Position numbers and translations under genes: made by a program. Below are positions 56,214-64,000 of a stretch of 64,000 nucleotides of DNA, piece after piece. A model generated the notes under the pieces. It was not told where the DNA came from, did not search any database, and worked only from the letters and a program-made list of their open reading frames with translations. This stretch comes from Fundidesulfovibrio terrae. GTDB lineage: Bacteria > Desulfobacterota > Desulfovibrionia > Desulfovibrionales > Desulfovibrionaceae. The DNA lies in contig NZ_JAKZFS010000007.1 of assembly GCF_022808915.1 (NCBI RefSeq), forward strand, positions 1 through 64,000. Reading direction: 5' to 3'. Each line of letters opens with the position of its first letter. Positions within the stretch are counted from its first letter, which is position 1.

Positions 56214-57620
56214 ATGTCCACAATTCTCGTAATCGACGACGATCAGGAAATCCGCGACACCTTCCAGAGCCTCTCCAGGCGCATGCACTACCGCTTCCTC
56301 GGGGCGGGAAACCTGGCGGACGGCCTGGCCCTGGTCCGCTCGGAGGCCGTTGACGTGGTCCTCCTGGACATCCGCCTGCCGGACGGCAACGGCCTGGACG
56401 CCCTGCCCGACATCCGGCGCGGGGACAATCCGCCGGAGGTCATCATCCTGACCGGCCTCGGCGATCCGGACGGCGCGGAAATGGCCATCTCCGGCGGCGC
56501 GTGGGACTATCTGGTCAAGCCCGCGCCCATCAAGCAAACCATGCTCTCGCTCACCCGAGCGCTCAAGTACCACAAGGAAAAAGGCCAGGACGTCTCCACG
56601 GTGTCTCTGCGCCGGGAGGCCATCATCGGGTCGAGCCCCAGGATGGAGGCCTGCCTGGACCTGGTGGCCCAGGCCTCGCGCCTGACCGGCCCGGTGCTCA
56701 TCACCGGCGAAACCGGCACCGGCAAGGAGCTCATGGCCCGCACCATCCACCAGAACTCGCCCCGGGCCACCGGGGACTTCGTGGCCGTGGACTGCGCCTC
56801 GCTCACGGAGACGTTGCTGGAGAGCACCCTGTTCGGGCACCGCAAGGGCTCCTTCACCGGAGCCGACCAGGACCGGCCGGGCCTGGTGAAGCTGGCCGAC
56901 GGGGGGACGCTTTTCCTGGACGAGGTGGGCGAGATGCCCATGGGCATCCAGAAGGCCTTCCTGCGCGTGCTCCAGGAGAAGCGCTTCCGGCCGGTGGGGG
57001 CCAGCGCCGAGGTGCAGAGCGATTTCCGGCTCATCGCGGCCACCAACCGCGACCTGGAGGAGATGGCCGCGCGCGGCGAGTTCCGCCAGGACCTGCTCTT
57101 CCGCCTCAAGACCTTCGTCATCGCCCTGCCGTCCCTGCGCGAGCGGCGCGAGGATATCAAGCTGCTCACCCTGAGCCACCTGGACGCCCTGTGCCAGCGC
57201 TACGGCCTGCCCACCAAGGGGGTGGGAACGGACTTCTCGGACATGCTCATGGCCTATTCCTGGCCCGGCAACGTACGCGAGCTCTTCGGGGTGCTGGAGC
57301 GCGCCCTGGCGGCCGCCGGCATGGAGCCCACCCTCTACGCCAAGCACCTGCCCCCGGAGGTGCGCATCCAGGTGATGAAGGCCTCCATTGAGCGCGGCCG
57401 CAGGGAGGAGACGCCGGTGCAGCTCCCCGTGCCCCAGCACAAGGAGCCCTGCGCGGGCATCCTCCCCACGCTCAAGGCATTCAAGGAATCCAAGGAGCGC
57501 GAATACCTGGACGCCCTGCTCTTCCAGACCGAGCGCGACCTGACGGCCATGCTGGACACCTCGGGGCTGTCCCGGTCGCACCTGTACGCTCTCTTGAAAA
57601 AGCACAATATCGTGCTCTAG
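56214..57620 (+). CDS. Sigma-54-dependent response regulator (LurR-like context)
   Basis: NtrC-family activator of 468 residues. Receiver domain with Asp in VVLLDIRLPDGNG (about 52), AAA+ domain with Walker A GETGTGKE (about 165), the sigma-54 contact loop GSFTGA (about 214), Walker B GGTLFLDEVGEMP (about 235), R-finger region DLLFRLKTF, and a Fis-type HTH at the C-terminus (TSGLSRSHLYALLKKHNI). The adjacent lactate operon has a -24/-12 promoter with paired palindromes upstream. In D. vulgaris a comparable regulator, LurR, controls lactate oxidation; orthology is inferred from context. Confidence 0.93.
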   Translation: MSTILVIDDDQEIRDTFQSLSRRMHYRFLGAGNLADGLALVRSEAVDVVLLDIRLPDGNGLDALPDIRRGDNPPEVIILTGLGDPDGAEMAISGGAWDYLVKPAPIKQTMLSLTRALKYHKEKGQDVSTVSLRREAIIGSSPRMEACLDLVAQASRLTGPVLITGETGTGKELMARTIHQNSPRATGDFVAVDCASLTETLLESTLFGHRKGSFTGADQDRPGLVKLADGGTLFLDEVGEMPMGIQKAFLRVLQEKRFRPVGASAEVQSDFRLIAATNRDLEEMAARGEFRQDLLFRLKTFVIALPSLRERREDIKLLTLSHLDALCQRYGLPTKGVGTDFSDMLMAYSWPGNVRELFGVLERALAAAGMEPTLYAKHLPPEVRIQVMKASIERGRREETPVQLPVPQHKEPCAGILPTLKAFKESKEREYLDALLFQTERDLTAMLDTSGLSRSHLYALLKKHNIVL

Positions 57621-57651
57621 CTTCACGCTCCTCGCGCCCTATTCCGGCTTC

Positions 57652-57684
57652 AGGCCGTGTCCGGAAACCCGGACACGGCCTTTT
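57652..57684 (+). terminator. Terminator of the regulator gene, with embedded palindrome
   Basis: Stem AGGCCGTGTCCGG / CCGGACACGGCCT (13 bp), loop AAAC, then TTTTC. Its upper part TGTCCGGAAACCCGGACA (57658-57675) is nearly the same 18-mer as the palindrome at 57685-57702, so it may double as a regulator site in DNA. Confidence 0.8.
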
Positions 57685-57702
57685 CATCCGGAAATCCGGA
57701 CA
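57685..57702. promoter_or_regulatory. Candidate upstream activator site of the lactate operon
   Basis: CATCCGGAAATCCGGACA matches 57658-57675 at 15 of 18 positions, centre to centre 27 bp. Each contains TCCGG-AAAY-CCGGA. The pair lies about 155-200 bp upstream of the -24/-12 promoter, the usual distance for a sigma-54 enhancer. Confidence 0.55.
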
Positions 57703-57726
57703 GACTTATTTGTCTTCGAAACGCTA

Positions 57727-57784
57727 CCAAAATGTCGGCAACCATGCGCTTTCATGGGGCATGAGAGAATTTCCGGCATTTTGG
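57727..57784. promoter_or_regulatory. Widely spaced 12-bp inverted repeat
   Basis: CCAAAATGTCGG (57727-57738) and CCGGCATTTTGG (57773-57784) are inverted repeats with one mismatch, 34 bases apart, between the activator palindromes and the promoter. They may be a looping site for a second regulator; no T-run follows. Confidence 0.4.
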
Positions 57785-57856
57785 ACGTTCACGTCCCCCC
57801 AGACCAGTCAATTCTACAACATGCCGTAATAAAAGATTTTATTTTATTCGTCCGGT

Positions 57857-57873
57857 TTGGCACGATTGTTGTT
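57857..57873 (+). promoter_or_regulatory. Sigma-54 promoter of the lactate operon
   Basis: TTGGCACGATTGTTGTT fits YTGGCACGRNNNTTGCW at every defined position except C to T in the -12 GC. GG (57859-57860) and GT (57871-57872) are 10 bases apart as required. It lies 76 bases before the dehydrogenase start and downstream of a sigma-54 activator gene. Confidence 0.75.
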
Positions 57874-57948
57874 TAGGGCTTGGCGACCGAACCCCTCCTT
57901 GACCGGGGAGGATTCCTTCAACTTACAAATTTACCGGGAGAATTTCAG

Positions 57949-59331
57949 ATGGTCAGCCAGTCTCTCAAGCAGGCTTTCGCGGGCGTCGTCGGCAACGACA
58001 ACGTCATGGACGCCGAGGCCGACAAACACTCCTACTCGTACGACGCGGCGGTGCTCGACCCCGTGCTTCCCTCCCTGGTGGTGCGCCCCACCACCATGGA
58101 AGCCATGGGCAAAGTGGTGAAGCTCTGCAACGACAACGGACTGCCCATCACCGTCCGCGGCGCGGGCACCAACCTGTCCGGCGGCACAATTCCCTCCAAG
58201 GGCGGCGTCGTCCTGCTGACCAACGCCCTGGATAAGATCCTCGAGATCAACGAAGAGGACATGTACGCCGTGGTCCAGACCGGCGCCATCACCGCCAAGT
58301 TCGCCGCCGCCGTGGCCGCCAAGGGGCTGTTCTATCCTCCCGACCCGGGCAGCCAGGCCGCCTCCACCCTGGGCGGCAACGTGGCTGAGAACGCCGGTGG
58401 CCTGCGCGGCCTGAAGTACGGCGTCACCAAAGACTACGTCATGGGCGTCAACTTCTTCGACGTCGAGGGCAACTACTGCAAGTCCGGCTCCCGCACCGTG
58501 AAGTGCGTCACCGGCCTGAACATCCCCCAGCTGATGGTGGGCTCCGAGGGCACCCTGGCGGTCATGAGCGAATTCATCCTGAAGCTCATCCCCCCGCCGC
58601 AGGCCTCCAAGGCCATGATGGCCATCTTCCCCGACGTGATGACCGCGTCGCGCACCGTGTCCGCCATCATCGCCAACAAGGTGGTGCCCTGCACCCTGGA
58701 GTTCATGGACAACTTCACCATCGGAGCCGTTGAAGGCTACGCCAAGGTCGGCCTGCCCACCGACGCCGGGTCGCTCCTGCTCATCGAAGTGGACGGCCAT
58801 CCCGCCCAGGTGGCCGAGGAAGCCGAGAAGGTGGAGAACATCTGCAAGCAGAACGGCTGCACCCGCCTGCAGGTGGCCAAGGACGCCGCGGAGCGCAACA
58901 AGGTGTGGGAAGCCCGTCGCGCCGCCCTGTCCTCGCTCGCCCGCCTGCGTCCCACCACCGTGCTGGAAGACGCCACCGTGCCCCGCTCCAAGATTCCGGC
59001 CATGATGGAGTCCCTGAACAAGATCGCCAAGGACTACAAGCTGACCATCGGCACCTTCGGCCACGCCGGCGACGGCAACCTGCACCCCACCATCCTGTGC
59101 GACCGCCGCGACAAGGAAGAGTTCCACCGCGTCGAAAAGGGCGTGGACGCCATCTTCCAGGCCGCCCTGGACCTGGGCGGCACCCTCTCCGGCGAGCACG
59201 GCATCGGGCTGGCCAAGTCCAAGTACATGGAGCTTGAGACCAACAAGGCCAGCGTCCTGTACTCCAAGCGGATCAAGGCCGCCGCGGACCCCAAGAACAT
59301 CTTGAATCCCGGCAAGATCCTGGGGGAGTAG
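57949..59331 (+). CDS. FAD-linked lactate dehydrogenase (GlcD/Dld type)
   Basis: Flavoprotein of 460 residues that oxidises (probably D-) lactate to pyruvate and feeds electrons to the membrane. The FAD_binding_4 domain (about 35-175) has TVRGAGTNLSGGTIP and DPGSQAASTLGGNVAENAGG; the C-terminal FAD-oxidase domain ends GTLSGEHGIGLAKSKYM and NPGKILGE, with GHAGDGNLHPTIL in between. The start at 57949 has GGGAG upstream; an earlier frame start is rejected. It is followed after 4 bases by its Fe-S partner. Glycolate as substrate cannot be excluded by sequence. Confidence 0.9.
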   Translation: MVSQSLKQAFAGVVGNDNVMDAEADKHSYSYDAAVLDPVLPSLVVRPTTMEAMGKVVKLCNDNGLPITVRGAGTNLSGGTIPSKGGVVLLTNALDKILEINEEDMYAVVQTGAITAKFAAAVAAKGLFYPPDPGSQAASTLGGNVAENAGGLRGLKYGVTKDYVMGVNFFDVEGNYCKSGSRTVKCVTGLNIPQLMVGSEGTLAVMSEFILKLIPPPQASKAMMAIFPDVMTASRTVSAIIANKVVPCTLEFMDNFTIGAVEGYAKVGLPTDAGSLLLIEVDGHPAQVAEEAEKVENICKQNGCTRLQVAKDAAERNKVWEARRAALSSLARLRPTTVLEDATVPRSKIPAMMESLNKIAKDYKLTIGTFGHAGDGNLHPTILCDRRDKEEFHRVEKGVDAIFQAALDLGGTLSGEHGIGLAKSKYMELETNKASVLYSKRIKAAADPKNILNPGKILGE

Positions 59332-59335
59332 GACC

Positions 59336-60625
59336 ATGGCTGATCTTAACCAGATGATCAAAATGCTCGGCGAGCTGGACGACCAGCTCGTCAACTGCAT
59401 GCGCTGCGGCATGTGCCAGAGCGTGTGCCCGCTGTTTGCCGAGACCGGCCGCGAGTCCGACGTGGCCCGCGGCAAGATCGCCCTGCTGGAATTCCTCGGC
59501 CACGAGATGATCCAGGACGCCAAGGCCGTAAAGGACCGCCTGGACAAGTGCCTGCTGTGCGGTTCCTGCGCGGCGGCCTGCCCCTCCGGCGTCAAGGCCG
59601 TGGACATCTTCCTCAAGGCCAGGGCCATCGTCACCGCTTACGTGGGCCTCTCCCCGGTCAAGAAAGCCATCTTCCGGGGCATGCTCAGCAAGCCCAAACT
59701 GTTCAACAACCTGCTGGCCCTCGGGACCAAGTTCCAGGGGTTCTTCACATCTCCGGTGAACGATATCATCGGATCTTCCTGTTCCAAGCTGCTTTCGCCG
59801 CTTCTGGGAGACAGGCACCTGCTCTCCCTCGCGGACAAGCCTCTTCGCAGCATCGGAAACCTGAACACCGCTCCGGGCAAGAGCGGCCTGAAGGTGGCAT
59901 TCTTCTACGGCTGCGTGGTGGACAAGATGTTCACCAGCGTGGGCGAAGCCATCCTGAAGGTGTTCAAGCATCACGGCGTGGGCGTTTACATGCCCATCGA
60001 CCAGGTCTGTTGCGGCGTTCCCTCCCTGGCCTCGGGCGACATGAAAAGCTTCGAGGACCTGGTGCGGATGAACCTCAAGCTCTTCGGCAAGGGTGATTTC
60101 GATTACATCATCACCCCCTGCGGCACCTGCACGTCGGCATTCCACCACGTGTGGCCGCTCATGGGCACGGGGCTCTCCCAGGCTGAACGCGACCAGATCG
60201 AGATGCTCGCCGGCAAGGCCATGGATATCAACGCCTTTATCGCGGACAAGCTGGGCGTTACCGAGGTCGAACCGTCGTCCGATGCCAAGAAGGTCACGAT
60301 CCACGATCCCTGCCACCTCAAGAAGAGCTTGGGGGTGTCCGGGCAGGTGAGGACCGTGCTCAAGGCCAATCCGAACCTGAACGTGGTGGAGATGAGCGGC
60401 TCTGACGTCTGCTGCGGCTGCGGCGGATCGTTCAACCTGCAGCACTACTCCGTCTCCACCAAGATCGGGAAGAAGAAGCGCGACAGCATCGCGGCCACGG
60501 GGGCCGAGATCGTCGCCGCTGGTTGCCCGGCCTGCATGATGCAGATCGCGGACATGATGTCCCAGGCCGGAGACCGCGTCGCCATCAAACACCCCGTGGA
60601 GCTGTACGCCCAGACCCTTGGGTAA
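59336..60625 (+). CDS. Fe-S subunit of lactate dehydrogenase (GlcF/CCG type)
   Basis: Protein of 429 residues with two N-terminal 4Fe-4S motifs (CMRCGMCQSVCP, about 22; CLLCGSCAAACPSG, about 65) and two CCG cysteine-rich domains (YGCVVDKM...QVCCGVPSL and DPCHLKKSLG...DVCCGCGGSF) of the GlcF/LldE/HdrD kind. It passes electrons from the flavoprotein at 57949 toward the quinone pool or a membrane complex. No transmembrane segment is evident. It lies 4 bases after its partner and 29 bases before the permease. Confidence 0.92.
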   Translation: MADLNQMIKMLGELDDQLVNCMRCGMCQSVCPLFAETGRESDVARGKIALLEFLGHEMIQDAKAVKDRLDKCLLCGSCAAACPSGVKAVDIFLKARAIVTAYVGLSPVKKAIFRGMLSKPKLFNNLLALGTKFQGFFTSPVNDIIGSSCSKLLSPLLGDRHLLSLADKPLRSIGNLNTAPGKSGLKVAFFYGCVVDKMFTSVGEAILKVFKHHGVGVYMPIDQVCCGVPSLASGDMKSFEDLVRMNLKLFGKGDFDYIITPCGTCTSAFHHVWPLMGTGLSQAERDQIEMLAGKAMDINAFIADKLGVTEVEPSSDAKKVTIHDPCHLKKSLGVSGQVRTVLKANPNLNVVEMSGSDVCCGCGGSFNLQHYSVSTKIGKKKRDSIAATGAEIVAAGCPACMMQIADMMSQAGDRVAIKHPVELYAQTLG

Positions 60626-60654
60626 ATTGTATCAACCCTTTGAAGGAGGAAGTG

Positions 60655-62289
60655 ATGGAAGCCTGGACCCAAATCTATGACCCCATTAGCAAGAGCATTG
60701 GGATTTCGGCGCTCGTGGCCGGTATCCCGATCTACGCCCTGTTCTATCTGCTGGCAGTGAAACGCATGAAGGGCCATGTCGCGGGCGGCATCGCCTCCCT
60801 CCTCGCTCTGGTGCTTGGCATTCTGGTGTGGGGCATCCCGGCTTCCACCGCCATCGGCTCCTATACCTACGGCTTCGTGTACGGCCTGTTCCCCATCGTC
60901 TGGATCGTCATCACCGCCATCTGGGTGTACAACATGAGCGTCGAGTCCGGCGAGTTCGAGATCATCAAGAACTCCCTGGCTTGCATCACCGATGACCGCC
61001 GCCTTCAGGCCGTGTTCATCGGCTTCGCCTTCGGCTCCTTCATCGAAGGCACCGCCGGCTTCGGCACTCCCGTGGCCATCACCGCGGCCATGCTGGTGGG
61101 CCTCGGCTTCAACCCCCTGTACGCCGCCGGTCTCTGCCTGCTGGCCAACACCGCCCCCGTGGCCTTCGGCGCGGTCGGTATCCCCATCACCGCCCTGGCC
61201 GGCGCCACCAAGCTGAACGAGATGCACATCTCCGCCATCGTCGGCCGCCAGCTGCCCTTCCTGTCCATCATCGTGCCCATCTGGCTGTCCGTCACCATGT
61301 GTGGCTTCAAGCGCACCCTGGAAGTCCTTCCCGCCCTGCTGGTGGCCGGCGTGTCCTTCGCCGGTACCCAGTTCCTGATGTCCAACTTCCACGGCCCCAC
61401 CCTGCCCGACATCCTGTCGGCCATCGTGACCATCGTCGCCCTGTGGGCCTTCCTGCGCGTGTGGAAGCCCAAGAACGTGTTCCACTTCCCCGACGAGCCC
61501 GCGCCCACCGGCCCGGCCGTTTGCAACTACAGCTCCGGCGAGATCCTGCGCGCCTGGATGCCCTACATCATCCTGGCCATCCTGGTGCTGCTCCAGGGCT
61601 GGCCCTCCATCAAGCCCGTCCTGGCCAAGGCCGTCGACATCGGCATTGACTGGCCTATGTACCACAACATGGTTGCCAAGCTGGTCGGCGACAAGGCGAC
61701 CCCCCTGCCCGTCGTCTACCACTTCCAGCCCCTGGCCGCCGCCGGCACCGCCATCCTGCTCTCCGGCATCCTGGCCCTGTTCATCATGCCCAACTACAGC
61801 GTCGGCCGCGCCATCGGCTGCTTCGGCCGCACCATCCACCAGCTGCGCTGGCCCATCGTCTCCATCGGCAACATCGTCGGCCTGGCCTTCGTCATGAACG
61901 CCAACGGCATGTCCACCACCCTTGGTCTGGCCCTGGCCACCACGGGCGCCCTGTTCCCGTTCTTCTCCCCGATCCTGGGCTGGCTGGGCGTGTTCCTGAC
62001 CGGTTCGGACACCTCCTCCAACCTGCTCTTCGGCAACCTGCAGAAGACCACCGCCACGGCCATCGGCGTCAACCCCGAGTTGTGCGCCGCCGCCAACACC
62101 TCCGGCGGTGTCACCGGCAAGATGATCTCGCCCCAGTCCATCGCCGTCGGCGTGGCCGCCACCGGCCTGCACGGCAAGGACGGCGACATCTTCCGCTTCA
62201 CGCTGTGGCACTCCGTTGCCATGCTGCTCTTCATCTGTACCCTGACCATGCTTATGGCCTACCCGCTCAAGTGGATGCTGCCCGGCTAG
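60655..62289 (+). CDS. lctP: L-lactate permease
   Basis: LctP-family proton symporter of 544 residues with about 13 hydrophobic segments. Family marks: FGSFIEGTAGFGTPVAITAA, PVAFGAVGIPITAL, and GVFLTGSDTSSNLLFGNLQK near the C-terminus, with SPQSIAVG. AAGGAGG lies 6 bases before the ATG. It is the last gene of the dehydrogenase-FeS-permease operon, which lacks the por, pta and ack genes found in the D. vulgaris lactate operon. Confidence 0.95.
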   Translation: MEAWTQIYDPISKSIGISALVAGIPIYALFYLLAVKRMKGHVAGGIASLLALVLGILVWGIPASTAIGSYTYGFVYGLFPIVWIVITAIWVYNMSVESGEFEIIKNSLACITDDRRLQAVFIGFAFGSFIEGTAGFGTPVAITAAMLVGLGFNPLYAAGLCLLANTAPVAFGAVGIPITALAGATKLNEMHISAIVGRQLPFLSIIVPIWLSVTMCGFKRTLEVLPALLVAGVSFAGTQFLMSNFHGPTLPDILSAIVTIVALWAFLRVWKPKNVFHFPDEPAPTGPAVCNYSSGEILRAWMPYIILAILVLLQGWPSIKPVLAKAVDIGIDWPMYHNMVAKLVGDKATPLPVVYHFQPLAAAGTAILLSGILALFIMPNYSVGRAIGCFGRTIHQLRWPIVSIGNIVGLAFVMNANGMSTTLGLALATTGALFPFFSPILGWLGVFLTGSDTSSNLLFGNLQKTTATAIGVNPELCAAANTSGGVTGKMISPQSIAVGVAATGLHGKDGDIFRFTLWHSVAMLLFICTLTMLMAYPLKWMLPG

Positions 62290-62312
62290 CACCCGACCCG
62301 TCCTGACCCACC

Positions 62313-62346
62313 GGGGGGCTCCGTCCTGGAGCCCCCCAATCTTTTG
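62313..62346 (+). terminator. Terminator of the lactate operon
   Basis: Stem GGGGGGCTCC / GGAGCCCCCC, loop GTCCT, then AATCTTTTG. Confidence 0.8.
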
Positions 62347-62354
62347 TCCACGAC

Positions 62355-62405
62355 TTGCAAACCCCCTTCAAATCATTAATAGATAGGTGCAACGCTCTAG
62401 CACCT
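62355..62405 (+). promoter_or_regulatory. Promoter of the third chemoreceptor
   Basis: TTGCAA (62355-62360), 16 bases, TAATAG (62377-62382). A small inverted repeat AGGTGC/GCACCT (62385-62390, 62400-62405) lies at the expected start and could be an operator. Confidence 0.45.
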
Positions 62406-62434
62406 GACCGTTTACGCCCAAGGAGGACCAACCC

Positions 62435-64000
62435 ATGTCGTCCGTCTCCCCTGCCCGGGCCAATGCCTTTATGCTCTTCTTCCGCCGTTTCTCCATTTCC
62501 TGGCGCTTCGCTCTACTCCTGATCCTGTTCTCCATCTTCGTCGGCGGCGTCGTCACCGTCTTCTATCTTGGACTCAAGCAGGTTCTCGACCATAACGTCC
62601 AGGCCGCCCAGAACATCATGATCGAAGGGCAGAAGGAAAAACTGGCAGTGGCTTCGAATTCCATGGCCCTGTCCATCGCCGAAGCCATCAAGGAAGAGAA
62701 GGACCCGGCCGCCCGGATCGAACTTATCCGCAAGATGGTGGATCCCATCCGGTTCGAACAAGACAAGTCCGGTTACTATTTCGTCTACGAAAACACCGTC
62801 AACGTGGCGTTGCCCACCAAGAAAGACGCCCAAGGCAAGGACCTGGGCGACACAAAGGACAAGAACAACGTCTACTTCGTCCGCGACCTCATGACCAAGG
62901 CCAAGGATGGCGGCGGCTTCGTCGAATACGTCTTCCCCAAGCCCGGCCAGGGCGACCAGCCCAAGCTGGCCTACTCCACCATGATTCCCGGCACCACCAT
63001 GTGGATCGGCACGGGCGTCTACATCGACAACATCGAGAAGGAAAAAGCCAACATCCGCCTCCAGAGCGAGGAGCGCATCCGCTCCATCCTGACTCAGATT
63101 TTCACGGGCATCGGCGTCTGCCTGGTGCTGATCATCCTTTTGAGCGGGCTCATCATCTCCACCATCTCCGGGCCCATCCGCGAGGCCACCTCCGCAGCCA
63201 TGCGCTGCGCCGACGGCGACCTGGACATCAAGCTCGACGCCCTGGGCAGCGACGAGGCCGCCCGCATGCAGGCCGCCCTCAACAAGATGGTGGAGACCCT
63301 GCGCGCCAACATCCGGGACATCGAAGCCAAGACCCAGGAAGCCCAGGACAAGGCCCTCGCCGCCGACGCCGCCCGCCTCCAGGCCGAAGAGGCCATGGAC
63401 AAGGCCGAAAAGGCCCGCTGCGACGGCATGGCCCAGGCAGCCTCCAGGCTGGAAGCCGTGGTGCAGCACATCGGCTCGGCCACCCAGTCCATCTCCCACC
63501 AGGCCGACGACATCAACACCCGCGCCGGTGAACAGAGCGAACGCATCGGCGTCACCGCCACCAACATGGACCAGATGTCCGACGCGGTCATGGACGTGGC
63601 CCGCAACGCCTCCTCCGCCTCCGTCCAGGCCGAACAGGCCCGCCAGAAGGCCATCGAGGGCCGCAAGGTGGTGGACGACTCCATCCAGGCCATGCGCCAG
63701 GTGGGCGGCGAGGCCCGCTCGCTCAAGAGCAACATGGACGACCTGGGCAAGCGCTCCCAGGACATCAACCGCATCCTCACCGTCATCTCGGACATCGCCG
63801 ACCAGACCAACCTGCTGGCCCTGAACGCCGCCATCGAGGCCGCACGCGCCGGCGACGCCGGGCGCGGCTTCGCCGTGGTGGCCGACGAGGTGCGCAAGCT
63901 GGCCGAAAAGACCATGACCGCCACCCAGGAAGTCACGTCCAGCATCACCGCCATCCAGAAGTCGGCCCAGGACAGCATCTCCAACACCGACCGCGCCATC
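62435..64000 (+). CDS. Methyl-accepting chemotaxis protein, sCache type (cut by window end)
   Basis: The first 522 codons of a chemoreceptor; no stop within the window. TM1 (about 23-45), a periplasmic single-Cache domain (about 50-195; [50 protein letters not shown]), TM2 (about 225-247), HAMP, coiled coil and signalling tip ([20 protein letters not shown], about 452) are present; the C-terminal helices are missing. The sensor is paralogous to that at 28532. AAGGAGG precedes the ATG. Being next to the lactate operon, it may report lactate or a similar short carboxylate. Confidence 0.93.
   Translation, partial: MSSVSPARANAFMLFFRRFSISWRFALLLILFSIFVGGVVTVFYLGLKQVLDHNVQAAQNIMIEGQKEKLAVASNSMALSIAEAIKEEKDPAARIELIRKMVDPIRFEQDKSGYYFVYENTVNVALPTKKDAQGKDLGDTKDKNNVYFVRDLMTKAKDGGGFVEYVFPKPGQGDQPKLAYSTMIPGTTMWIGTGVYIDNIEKEKANIRLQSEERIRSILTQIFTGIGVCLVLIILLSGLIISTISGPIREATSAAMRCADGDLDIKLDALGSDEAARMQAALNKMVETLRANIRDIEAKTQEAQDKALAADAARLQAEEAMDKAEKARCDGMAQAASRLEAVVQHIGSATQSISHQADDINTRAGEQSERIGVTATNMDQMSDAVMDVARNASSASVQAEQARQKAIEGRKVVDDSIQAMRQVGGEARSLKSNMDDLGKRSQDINRILTVISDIADQTNLLALNAAIEAARAGDAGRGFAVVADEVRKLAEKTMTATQEVTSSITAIQKSAQDSISNTDRAI

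Noticed and set aside
53204-56221. 1005-residue minus-strand frame opposite the sensor kinase
   Set aside because: Antisense shadow of a gene with intact domains; no family motif.

Overview
The window looks like chromosomal DNA of a Desulfovibrionales sulfate reducer (Desulfovibrio / Fundidesulfovibrio type). It is GC-rich with strong G/C third-position bias. It carries a lactate-oxidation locus (permease, FAD lactate dehydrogenase, CCG iron-sulfur partner) beside a sigma-54 two-component system, a siroheme/heme cluster, a NIL-domain ferredoxin, an adenylate kinase with the Cys/His metal site described for D. gigas, and several chemoreceptors. No phage, transposase or CRISPR array was seen. 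The assignment to this group is inference from gene content.

Layout: 1-621 holds three tandem leftward promoters of stable-RNA type (an rRNA or tRNA operon probably lies just off the left edge), a repeat copy and the asnS terminator. 622-11033 holds asnS (-), ftsY, an HD protein, recQ, a large MscS channel, ubiB and a phasin-like gene. 11031-16092 is a minus-strand carB-purF-unknown operon. 16292-19638 is a plus-strand operon: lspA, a small membrane protein, cpoB, NIL-ferredoxin, PilZ, cheZ. 19716-22213 is a glycosyltransferase pair (-). 22293-28302 is a plus run: precorrin-2 dehydrogenase, ccsA-like, hemA, unknown, bacteriohemerythrin, tilS, adk, a UDG-family gene. 28532-30349 is a chemoreceptor. 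30616-42001 is a minus-strand block: rpsT, glyS, glyQ, recO, rodZ-like, two SurA/PpiC-like chaperones, mfd and cheW. 42217-48000 holds small genes, a P1B metal ATPase behind a Fur-like box, a methyltransferase and icd. 48179-50329 is a second chemoreceptor. 50414-51557 has two identical tRNA-Asp genes and one tRNA-Val around a YjdF-like membrane gene. 51625-53145 has a membrane protein and a lipase-like hydrolase, divergent. 53195-62289 is the lactate locus with its own sensor kinase and sigma-54 activator. 62435-64000 is a third chemoreceptor, cut by the window end.

The most coherent module is 53195-64000. A sensor kinase with an extracytoplasmic ABC-substrate-binding-like domain and a sigma-54 activator precede a -24/-12 promoter with upstream paired palindromes. 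Behind that promoter lie lactate dehydrogenase, its Fe-S partner and lactate permease, then an sCache chemoreceptor, so sensing, uptake, oxidation and perhaps taxis toward the same carboxylate may be linked.

The least explained signal is a family of six intergenic repeats of about 40-90 bp. They share a CCAAAGGGAC/GTCCCTTTGG hairpin, mostly sit just after stop codons in one orientation, and two carry an extra 43-44 bp palindromic arm whose core sequence differs between copies.
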